6,840 bases of DNA, from assembly GCA_964415605.1 (NCBI GenBank), contig CAYQBA010000219.1, forward strand, positions 1 through 6,840, in the 5' to 3' direction. The position numbers and the translations under genes are program-made. Below, in pieces: positions 1 through 5,164 of this stretch. This stretch comes from UCB3 sp964415605 (GTDB lineage Bacteria; Chloroflexota; Anaerolineae; Epilineales; Epilineaceae). Each line of letters starts with the position of its first letter. Within the stretch, counting starts at the first letter, position 1. The notes under the pieces are model-generated. The model did no database searches, was not told where the DNA came from, and was given only the letters and a program-made list of their open reading frames with translations.

Positions 1-1626
1 CACCCGACCGGGCGGCTCGTGCCGCTCATCCTGGTGGCGCACGCCTTGTACCGCGGCGGGTCCGACCGGCCGGCGGCGCCCGCGCTGGCGCGGAGCCTCG
101 CCACCGCCGCGGCGGCCGCGCTGGCCGCCTTCCTCCCGCTCGGCGTGTGGTTCGCGCGCCACCCCGGCGCGTTCGTGGCGCACCCGTCGGACGTGTCGAT
201 CGCCGCCGTCGCGGCCCGCGACCACGGTGGCAGCCTGGCGGCGGCGCTGGCGCACCAGCTGGCGGCGGTGCTGGCCATGCCGCTGTGGGCCGGCGACCCG
301 TCGACGTTCCACAACCTCACGACGCGCCTGCCCGACGGCACCACCGTCGGGCTGCCGGTCTTCGACCCGCTGTCGGCGCTCATGGCCGTGCTCGGCATCG
401 GCATCGCGCTGGCCGCGCTGACCGGCGGCGACGCCGACCGGCGCGACCGGGCGGCGCTGCTGGCGGCCTGGCTCGGCGTCATGCTGATCCCGACCGTGCT
501 CAGCGATCGCCCGCCCAACTACTCGCGGGCGATCGCGGCGCTGCCGGTGATCGTGCTCCTCCCGGCGCTCGGTCTGCGCTGGTCGATCGCCGCGCTCGAC
601 GTCCGGTGGTCGCGGCCGGCCGGCCCGCGGCGCCGGCGCGACGGCGACCCAGGCGGATCGACCGGGGCGGACAGCGTCGCGCTCCACGGGCCGCGCCCGA
701 CGCCGGGCCCTGTCTTCGACGGCGAGCCTGGCCCGCGGGCGCTGGGGCTGTCGGCCGCGATGCGCCTGGGGCTGGCGGCCGGGGCGCTCGCCGGGGCGGG
801 GATGTGGACGGCCTACCACTACTTCGTCGTGTTCGCGACCCGGTCGCCGCACGTCTACACGTCCTACGACGTCGACAAGCAGGACGCCTACGCCGCGCTG
901 GCCGCGCTGGCGCCGGACACCGACGTGTTCCTGCACCCGGTGTGGGCGGAGCACGCGACGATCGCCTACCTCAACGCCGCGGGGTCCGTCCGCGCCCTCG
1001 ACGCGACGACCGGCCTGGTGCTGCCGGCCGACGGCCGCGACGTCGTCGTGGCTTTCCCGGCGCGCGAGGCCGACCGGCGGGGCTGGGACGCCGCCTTCGC
1101 CGACCGCTTCGGAGCAGCGGCCGAGAGGAACGGCGTGCCGGACGCCTTCGGCGAGCCGCTCCTGACGACGTTCCGGATCAAGCCCGCCGCACGGGGCGAC
1201 ATGCGCCCCCCGACCGACGCGCCGCTCGAGCCGGCGACGTGGGTGGGCGCGCGCTTTGGCGGCGTCATCGAGCTGGTGGGCTACACCCTCGGGCCGGCGC
1301 GGGCCGGGGCCCCGCTGCCGGTCACGCTGGTGTGGCGATCGCTCGCCCCCACCGCCGACAACTGGACCACCTTCGTGCACGTGGTCGGATCGAACGGCGC
1401 CGCCTGGGGGCAGCTCGACCGCGAGCCGGTGGCCACGAGCTACCGCACGTCGGGGTGGCGGGCCGGCGACGTCGTCATCGACCGGTTCGAGCCCGTGCTC
1501 ACACCCGACGCCGCGGGCCCGGCAATGGTCGACGTGGGGTGGTACGACCTGACGACCGGGGCCCGGTTGCCGGTGGGCGGCGGGACGTCGGTCCGCCTGG
1601 GGCCGGTGGCGGTCGAACGGGAGTGA
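1..1626 (+). CDS. Membrane glycosyltransferase, GT39/PMT-like, C-terminal part (5' truncated by window edge)
   Basis: The frame is open from base 1, so the start lies upstream; the GTG at 19 is probably internal. Numbering from the first codon, hydrophobic segments at about 5-17, 32-52, 123-141, 149-168, 177-199 and 254-276 look like membrane helices. The stretch around 54-67 (HPGAFVAHPSDVSI) resembles the 'P-x-x-F-x-x-R-x-x-x-VSI' loop of GT39-like enzymes, and 173-191 (NYSRAIAALPVIVLLPALG) matches the usual late helix entry. A polar Arg/Gly/Pro-rich stretch at 203-247 separates the last two helices. Residues 280-395 form a soluble domain and 412-541 a beta-rich tail (LVGYTL...LVWRSLAP...TFVHVVG...GWYDLTTGARLPV), a tail I associate with Chloroflexota glycosyltransferases. 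Such enzymes usually move sugars from polyprenyl-phosphate donors on the outer membrane face. The catalytic N-terminus (acidic DE/DD motif) is absent here, so donor and acceptor cannot be inferred. An O-antigen ligase or a generic membrane protein is less likely. Confidence 0.75.
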   Translation, partial: HPTGRLVPLILVAHALYRGGSDRPAAPALARSLATAAAAALAAFLPLGVWFARHPGAFVAHPSDVSIAAVAARDHGGSLAAALAHQLAAVLAMPLWAGDPSTFHNLTTRLPDGTTVGLPVFDPLSALMAVLGIGIALAALTGGDADRRDRAALLAAWLGVMLIPTVLSDRPPNYSRAIAALPVIVLLPALGLRWSIAALDVRWSRPAGPRRRRDGDPGGSTGADSVALHGPRPTPGPVFDGEPGPRALGLSAAMRLGLAAGALAGAGMWTAYHYFVVFATRSPHVYTSYDVDKQDAYAALAALAPDTDVFLHPVWAEHATIAYLNAAGSVRALDATTGLVLPADGRDVVVAFPAREADRRGWDAAFADRFGAAAERNGVPDAFGEPLLTTFRIKPAARGDMRPPTDAPLEPATWVGARFGGVIELVGYTLGPARAGAPLPVTLVWRSLAPTADNWTTFVHVVGSNGAAWGQLDREPVATSYRTSGWRAGDVVIDRFEPVLTPDAAGPAMVDVGWYDLTTGARLPVGGGTSVRLGPVAVERE

Positions 1627-1666
1627 GGGGGTGATCCGCGGGCTCGACCGTGCGACGGATCCCCCC
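1627..1666. terminator. Bidirectional hairpin between convergent genes
   Basis: GGGGG-T-GATCCG at 1627-1638 pairs with CGGATCCCCCC at 1656-1666, giving an 11-bp stem with a single bulged T at 1632 and a 17-nt loop. It begins directly after the stop codon of the glycosyltransferase (1626) and lies just past the stop of the minus-strand gene (1678). No T-run follows on either strand, so it is not a textbook intrinsic terminator; position and stem strength support a shared 3' end structure. Confidence 0.6.
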
Positions 1667-1677
1667 TACCCGCCGCC

Positions 1678-1932
1678 CTACGCCTCTTCCTTCTTCTCCG
1701 GCACCACGATGTCGCTGGTCAAGAGCGCGTCGAGGTCCGCCAGCGAGCTGTAGCCCGCGTTCAACAAGGCGGCCCGCAGCAGCGCCAGCGCCTCGCCGCG
1801 CACCTCGTGCGGCGCCTGGTTGAGCGACGCGTAGTGCACATGTCGGCTCTGGCCGCGCTGACGCGCGATGACCTCGATCTGCTGCCGGCGGGCGTTGACC
1901 TCGACGCCGACGACGCCCAGCTTCTCCGCCAT
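1678..1932 (-). CDS. Hypothetical small protein, 84 aa
   Basis: I do not recognise this family. The start is ATG at 1932-1930, placed 5 nt after AGGAGG in a near-perfect ribosome site (AGGAGGTGA). A GTG two codons upstream (1938-1936) overlaps that site and is unlikely to be used. The protein opens MAEKLGVVGVEVNARRQQIEV, with alternating hydrophobic and charged residues suggesting beta strands. A basic patch follows (RQRGQSRHVHYASLN, about 24-38), then an apparently helical region with a Leu/Ala-rich face (about 45-58, RGEALALLRAALLNAG), a short SSLADLDALL helix, and a charged tail (PEKKEEA). There is no signal peptide, membrane segment or Cys pair, so a small cytosolic protein is expected. 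It has its own divergent promoter opposite asnS and converges on the glycosyltransferase, so it appears monocistronic. The strong SD, its own promoter and a terminator-like hairpin after the stop support a real gene. A small nucleic-acid-binding or regulatory protein is possible, on weak grounds. Confidence 0.75.
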   Translation of the reverse strand: MAEKLGVVGVEVNARRQQIEVIARQRGQSRHVHYASLNQAPHEVRGEALALLRAALLNAGYSSLADLDALLTSDIVVPEKKEEA

Positions 1933-1937
1933 GCTCA

Positions 1938-1946
1938 CCTCCTGGT
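1938..1946 (-). promoter_or_regulatory. Shine-Dalgarno that fixes the start of the 84-aa gene
   Basis: On the minus strand AGGAGG occupies 1943-1938 and continues TGA to 1935, a near-complete complement to the 16S rRNA 3' end. The ATG at 1932 follows AGGAGG by 5 nt. The upstream in-frame GTG at 1938-1936 contains the final G of this site and so is a poor start candidate. Confidence 0.75.
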
Positions 1947-1959
1947 TGAAATCGGGATG

Positions 1960-2004
1960 CGGGCGGGGATCCGCCGACGCCCGCCGGGCGGATACCCCCG
2001 CCCG
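1960..2004 (-). promoter_or_regulatory. Long hairpin in the 5' leader of the 84-aa gene
   Basis: GGGCGGGGATCCGCC at 1961-1975 is the reverse complement of 1987-2003 (GGCGGATACCCCCGCCC) apart from two unpaired bases around 1994-1995. The outer pair 1960/2004 extends the stem to about 16 bp, with an 11-nt loop at 1976-1986. If transcription starts about 7 nt after the minus-strand TATAAT (near 2008), the transcript would begin with this hairpin and then reach the ribosome site at 1943-1938 after about 16 unpaired bases. It could stabilise the 5' end or control translation. It could also act as a DNA dyad for a regulator, since it lies just downstream of the -10 box. Confidence 0.5.
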
Positions 2005-2014
2005 GCCAAGCCGA

Positions 2015-2044
2015 ATTATAACGGCGATCGGCCGCGGGGCACGA
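2015..2044 (-). promoter_or_regulatory. Promoter (-10 TATAAT) for the 84-aa gene
   Basis: ATTATA at 2015-2020 reads TATAAT on the minus strand, an exact sigma-70-type -10 box in sequence that is otherwise extremely GC-rich. The expected -35 position (about 2038-2044) holds only a weak match (TCGTGC). The predicted start near 2008 would give a leader of roughly 75 nt before the ATG at 1932. Confidence 0.55.
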
Positions 2045-2047
2045 CCT

Positions 2048-2077
2048 TTGGAGCCGGCGCGCCGCCGTCCCTATAAT
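2048..2077 (+). promoter_or_regulatory. Promoter for asnS (TTGGAG - 18 nt - TATAAT)
   Basis: TATAAT at 2072-2077 is a perfect -10 box. TTGGAG at 2048-2053, 18 nt upstream, keeps the TTG and the fifth-position variation typical of weak -35 boxes. Transcription would start near the A at 2083, leaving a leader of about 140 nt before the asnS start. The -35 regions of this promoter and its divergent partner adjoin or overlap at 2038-2053. Confidence 0.6.
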
Positions 2078-2090
2078 GACCGACGTGGCC

Positions 2091-2155
2091 TTGCGCGGCG
2101 CCGGACACACCCGCCGCGCCGCAAACTGAGCCGAACACACCGGGCGGGCGCGGCG
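2091..2155 (+). promoter_or_regulatory. Two mutually exclusive stems in the asnS leader (tentative)
   Basis: CGCCGCGCC at 2112-2120 can pair with GCGCGGCG at 2093-2100 (8 bp, 11-nt loop) or with GGCGCGGCG at 2147-2155 (9 bp, 26-nt loop), but not with both. This is the geometry of an attenuator or switch in the 5' leader. In DNA this GC-rich such pairings arise by chance, there is no T-tract, and no known riboswitch or T-box consensus is visible, so the call is weak. Confidence 0.2.
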
Positions 2156-2224
2156 TTCTCACCCGCGTCTCCCTGGCCGATCCGCCCACGGCGCCAGTGC
2201 CGGAGGGGCAGAGGGGGAACCAGC

Positions 2225-3559
2225 GTGGGGGGAGAGACCAGCGCCGTGATCAGCGCCGTGCCGACCATCACCATCCGCGAGGCGGCCGAGCACGCCGGGC
2301 AGGTGGTGCGTATCCAAGGCTGGGTCCACAACCGCACCGACAAGGGCCGGCTGCAGTTCGTCGTCGTGCGCGACGGAACCGGGATCCTCCAGGCCGTGGC
2401 GTTCGAGAAGGACCTGCCGCCCGAGGCCTTCGCCGCCGCGCGCGAGTTGACCCAGGAGTCCAGCGTCCGGATCACCGGCACGCTGCGCGCCGACGCGCGC
2501 GCCCCTGGCGGCTACGAGGTCGGCATCACCGACCTCGAGGTCGTCGGGCAGGCCGAACCCGACTACCCCATCCAGCCCAAGGAGCACGGCGTCGGGTTCC
2601 TGATGGAACAGCGCCACCTCTGGATCCGCGCGCCACGCCAGGCCGCGATCCTGCGCATCCGCGCCACCATCGTGCGCGCGATCCGGGGCTGGCTGGACGG
2701 TCAGGGCTTCGTCAACGTCGACACCCCCATCCTCACGCCGGCGGCTTGCGAGGGCACGAGCACGCTGTTCGGCACCGACTACTTCGGCACCCCGGCCTTT
2801 CTCAGCCAGAGCGGCCAGCTCTACAACGAGGCGACCATCGCGGCCCTCGGCAAGACGTACTGCTTCGGGCCGACGTTCCGCGCCGAGAAGTCCAAGACCC
2901 GGCGCCACCTGACCGAGTTCTGGATGGTCGAGCCCGAGATGGCGTTCGCCACGCTCGAGGACATCATGGACATCGAGGAGCGGTTCGTCAGCCACATCGT
3001 CGCCGCGGTGCTCGCCGAGCACCGCGAAGCGCTCGTGGACCTCCTCGAGCGCGACGTCACCGCCCTCGAGGCCATCCGGCCGCCGTTCCCGCGCCTGAGC
3101 TACGACGAGGCCGTGGCCCGCCTGCAGGACGGGCCGTTCCCGGACTTCCCGTGGGGCGAGGACTTCGGCGCGCCGCACGAGGCGTTCCTGGCCGAGCAGT
3201 TCGACCGGCCGGTGTTCGTCTACCACTATCCCACCGCCGTCAAGGCGTTCTACATGGAGGAGGTGGCCGGGCGCCCCGAGGTCTGCCGCTCGGTGGACCT
3301 CCTGGCGCCCGAGGGCTACGGCGAGATCATCGGCGGCGGCCAGCGCACGACCAGCGCGGCGCTGCTCGAACGGCGCTTCGCCGAACACGGCCTGTCGCGC
3401 GCGGATTACGAGTGGTACCTGGACCTGCGGCGCTTCGGCGCCGTGCCGCACAGCGGCTTCGGGCTGGGGCTCGAGCGGACGGTCGCGTGGATCTGCGGCC
3501 TGCAGCACGTCCGCGAGACCACCGCCTTCCCCCGCATGTTGGAGAAGATCTACCCATGA
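2225..3559 (+). CDS. asnS: Asparaginyl-tRNA synthetase (EC 6.1.1.22)
   Basis: A class IIb aminoacyl-tRNA synthetase that joins asparagine to tRNA-Asn using ATP in the cytosol; at 444 residues it is the normal family length. An N-terminal OB-fold anticodon-binding domain spans about 26-110 (VRIQGWVHNRTDKGRLQFVVVRDGTG). The catalytic core shows motif 1 near 158-172 (GFVNVDTPILTP), the AsnRS-type SGQLYNEA stretch at 196-203 rather than an AspRS pattern, motif 2 at 217-241 (TFRAEKS...HLTEFWMVEPEMAF), and motif 3 at 410-421 (GFGLGLERTVAW). Residues 367-374 read EIIGGGQR where EIIGGSQR is usual. The start is uncertain: GTG 2225 has GAGGGGG about 8-10 nt upstream; GTG 2246 (GGAG 11 nt upstream) or GTG 2258 would remove 7 or 11 residues outside the domain. 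It is the first gene after the TATAAT promoter and may be co-transcribed with the exported protein 68 bp downstream. Its presence implies direct Asn charging. Confidence 0.95.
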   Translation: MGGETSAVISAVPTITIREAAEHAGQVVRIQGWVHNRTDKGRLQFVVVRDGTGILQAVAFEKDLPPEAFAAARELTQESSVRITGTLRADARAPGGYEVGITDLEVVGQAEPDYPIQPKEHGVGFLMEQRHLWIRAPRQAAILRIRATIVRAIRGWLDGQGFVNVDTPILTPAACEGTSTLFGTDYFGTPAFLSQSGQLYNEATIAALGKTYCFGPTFRAEKSKTRRHLTEFWMVEPEMAFATLEDIMDIEERFVSHIVAAVLAEHREALVDLLERDVTALEAIRPPFPRLSYDEAVARLQDGPFPDFPWGEDFGAPHEAFLAEQFDRPVFVYHYPTAVKAFYMEEVAGRPEVCRSVDLLAPEGYGEIIGGGQRTTSAALLERRFAEHGLSRADYEWYLDLRRFGAVPHSGFGLGLERTVAWICGLQHVRETTAFPRMLEKIYP

Positions 3560-3611
3560 CGCCCGTGCCGGCGCCGCGTTGGCCTTCGTGGCCGTGGCCG
3601 CCGGACGCGGG

Positions 3612-3620
3612 AAGGAGGAG
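3612..3620 (+). promoter_or_regulatory. Shine-Dalgarno that fixes the start of the exported protein
   Basis: AAGGAGGAG lies at 3612-3620, with AGGAGG ending 9 nt before ATG 3628. This supports 3628 over the in-frame ATG at 3556, which overlaps the asnS stop (ATGA) but has no such site and would put a Trp/Pro-rich stretch ahead of the signal peptide. Confidence 0.75.
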
Positions 3621-3627
3621 CACCCCC

Positions 3628-5031
3628 ATGAACCGACGACCCCGCCGATCCCTGGCCGCGCCGGCACTGGCGCTGACCGCCGCGCTGGCCTGTGCGACCA
3701 TGGCCGCCCGGCCCGCCTGGGCCTACCTGATCAAGACCAACGCCCGGCCCGTGGCGCCCGCGCTGGCCTACGCGCCGACCTACGACTCCTACCTCTTGGT
3801 GTGGGCCGAGGACCGCGGCACCGGCACCGGGCTCGACCTCTACGGCATCCGGCTTACGTCGTCCGGCATCGGCCAGGGCTACGAGGTGCCGATCGTCGTG
3901 GCGCCCGGCAACCAGAGCGACCCCACGCTGGCCTTCAGCGAGCAGGTGGGCGAGTTCATGGTGATCTACACCGACGACAGCGGGGGCAGCACCGAGCCGC
4001 CGAGCCCCGGCGGCACGCCGGGCCTCCCGACGCCGGGCGGCCCCACCCCCGCCCTGCCGACGCCGGGCGGCACGTCGCCCGTGCCGCCCCCGCCGCCCTT
4101 CGCGCTGGCCGAGGCCGGGGCAGTCGACCAGCCTCCGGGCACGCCGCCGGGCTTCCCGACGGCGCCGGGGCCGACGGCCACGCCGGGCGCGCCGCCGCCG
4201 GCCGTGCCGGGCACGGCGTCGCGCAACCTTTACGGCACGTTCGTGTCGCCCGGCGGGCAGCGCGTGAGCCAGATCTTCCAGGTCGTGGCCTCGCCGGCCG
4301 ACGACACCTACCCCGACCTGGCCTACATGCCGCGCGGCGGGCGCGGCGACCGGATCGCGCTGGTGTGGCGCGAGGTCACCGGCGTCGACGCCAGCATCAG
4401 CGGGATGGAGCTGACCCCCTACGGGCGGTTCTTCACGTTCGGCGCCAAGCGCAACGTCGTCACGGGCGGCGACCTCGGCCGGCCGTCGGTGGCCGCCGAG
4501 GTGCCGTCGGGCGAGTACCTCGTCGTATGGTCGCAGACCCCGACCGACGACCCGACGCGCGACATCTTCGCGCGCCGCCTGAACTCCAACGCCTTCCCAT
4601 ACGGCGCGCCGATCCGGATCGAGCAGAGCAAGGCGCCGGTCGACGACGTCTACCCCAGCCTCGGCTCGCTCGGGCCCTACGGCGGCTTCCTGGTGGCATG
4701 GGAGCGGCGCGACGCGACCAACGCGCCGGACATCCAGGCGCGGCGGCTCAACCGGAGCGGGGTGCCGTACCGCAACCAAAACGCCCTGGCGGGCGGCCCG
4801 GCGTTCAGCTTCGCGCCGGACGTCTCGTCGTCGGACCGCACCTCGACGCTGGTGGCGTGGGTGGACCGCAACCCCGCCAGCGACCATTCGATCGTGATCG
4901 CCGAGGTCACGCGCGACGGCCGGCGCATCGGGCCCGAGCGGCTGGTGGTGCAGGGCGGCGCGGGCCCCAGCGCCCTCACGCCCGTGGCCCCGCCCGGCTT
5001 CCCGACGCTGCCGCCGCTGCCGACGCCGTGA
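3628..5031 (+). CDS. Exported beta-propeller-like repeat protein with Pro/Thr/Gly-rich insert
   Basis: 467 residues, function unknown. The N-terminus MNRRPRRSLAAPALALTAAL is a clear signal peptide with likely signal peptidase I cleavage after AWA (32|33). ALAC at 19-22 also fits a lipobox, and RRSL at 6-9 resembles a Tat motif, so the export route is unsettled. The mature part holds about six imperfect repeats of the form 'P-x-LA...YLVVW...DIxARRL...G', starting near 44, 99, 229, 286, 343 and 397 (YLLVWAEDRG, FMVIYTDDSG, IALVWREV, YLVVWSQT, FLVAWERRD, TLVAWVDRN). This suggests a six-bladed beta-propeller like the 'LVVW...DIYGQRL' repeats of secreted bacterial proteins. Repeat 2 is split by a low-complexity insert at about 118-198, between YTDDSGG and NLYGTFVSPGG. 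The C-terminus (PVAPPGFPTLPPLPTP) has similar composition and could be a linker or flexible tail; no membrane anchor or LPXTG sorting signal follows. It lies 68 bp after asnS and is followed by two inverted repeats. Confidence 0.85.
   Translation: MNRRPRRSLAAPALALTAALACATMAARPAWAYLIKTNARPVAPALAYAPTYDSYLLVWAEDRGTGTGLDLYGIRLTSSGIGQGYEVPIVVAPGNQSDPTLAFSEQVGEFMVIYTDDSGGSTEPPSPGGTPGLPTPGGPTPALPTPGGTSPVPPPPPFALAEAGAVDQPPGTPPGFPTAPGPTATPGAPPPAVPGTASRNLYGTFVSPGGQRVSQIFQVVASPADDTYPDLAYMPRGGRGDRIALVWREVTGVDASISGMELTPYGRFFTFGAKRNVVTGGDLGRPSVAAEVPSGEYLVVWSQTPTDDPTRDIFARRLNSNAFPYGAPIRIEQSKAPVDDVYPSLGSLGPYGGFLVAWERRDATNAPDIQARRLNRSGVPYRNQNALAGGPAFSFAPDVSSSDRTSTLVAWVDRNPASDHSIVIAEVTRDGRRIGPERLVVQGGAGPSALTPVAPPGFPTLPPLPTP
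3979..4224 (+). repeat. Low-complexity Pro/Gly/Thr coding insert with a 30-bp direct repeat
   Basis: This stretch encodes residues 118-198 of the exported protein, dominated by P, G, T and A. A near-identical 18-base unit, CTSCCGACGCCGGGCGGC, occurs at 4024-4041 and 4054-4071, exactly 30 bp apart, encoding LPTPGGPTPA then LPTPGGTSPV. The preceding SPGGTPG and the later GFPTAPGPTATPG look like decayed copies. The in-frame spacing fits growth by slippage or unequal recombination. Confidence 0.7.
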
Positions 5032-5035
5032 CAGC

Positions 5036-5057
5036 CGGCGGGTCGATCGACCCGCCG
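5036..5057. repeat. 22-bp perfect palindrome (core GGTCGATCGACC)
   Basis: The 22 bases are exactly self-complementary around the 5046/5047 axis, with core GGTCGATCGACC at 5041-5052 flanked by GC-rich arms. It starts 4 nt after the stop codon at 5029-5031. As RNA it could form a 9-bp stem with a GAUC tetraloop; as DNA it could be a dimeric regulator site. No T-run follows. Confidence 0.6.
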
Positions 5058-5080
5058 CCGCCCGACGGCTCGCGGGCAAG

Positions 5081-5119
5081 CGAACGGCCCCCGGTCCCGG
5101 ATGGATCGGGGGCCGTTCG
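5081..5119 (+). terminator. Strong hairpin, probable transcription terminator
   Basis: CGAACGGCCCCCGGTCC at 5081-5097 pairs with GGATCGGGGGCCGTTCG at 5103-5119: 17 continuous pairs in RNA, including one G-U at 5094/5106, and a 5-nt loop (CGGAT). It lies between the exported-protein gene and nnr. There is no U-tract, so it may act as a U-less terminator or as a 3' end stabiliser. It probably separates the asnS transcript from nnr. Confidence 0.65.
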
Positions 5120-5164
5120 GCCCTGGCGGCACCGGCGCGGCGCCATCCCGGAGGAGCGAGCGAC

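Noticed and set aside
147..1634. 495-codon plus-strand frame overlapping the glycosyltransferase
   Set aside because: Translation is Arg/Ala/Gly repeats without helices; the first frame carries the membrane segments and the beta-rich tail.
1936..1938. GTG start for the 84-aa protein
   Set aside because: The codon overlaps the Shine-Dalgarno sequence that correctly spaces the ATG at 1932.
2209..2226. T-box-like sequence upstream of asnS (GGGGGAACCAGCG)
   Set aside because: It lacks the TGGN bulge sequence and the rest of the AGGGTGGNACCGCG consensus, lies on top of the start region, and no specifier stem or terminator follows.
3556..3627. ATG overlapping the asnS stop (ATGA) as the start of the exported protein
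   Set aside because: It would add 24 residues rich in Pro and Trp before an otherwise ideal signal peptide, while ATG 3628 has a strong AAGGAGGAG site.
2159..3667. 502-codon open frame on the minus strand across asnS
   Set aside because: Antisense shadow of a clear AsnRS gene; its Arg/Ala/Gly/Val-rich composition reflects GC-rich third positions, not a protein.
4024..4071. Short spaced repeats as a CRISPR-like array
   Set aside because: Only two clear copies, 12-bp spacing, and they encode an in-frame Pro/Thr/Gly linker inside a gene.
5041..5052. GGTCGATCGACC as an attachment site or insertion-sequence end
   Set aside because: No integrase, transposase, target duplication or second copy is visible in the window.
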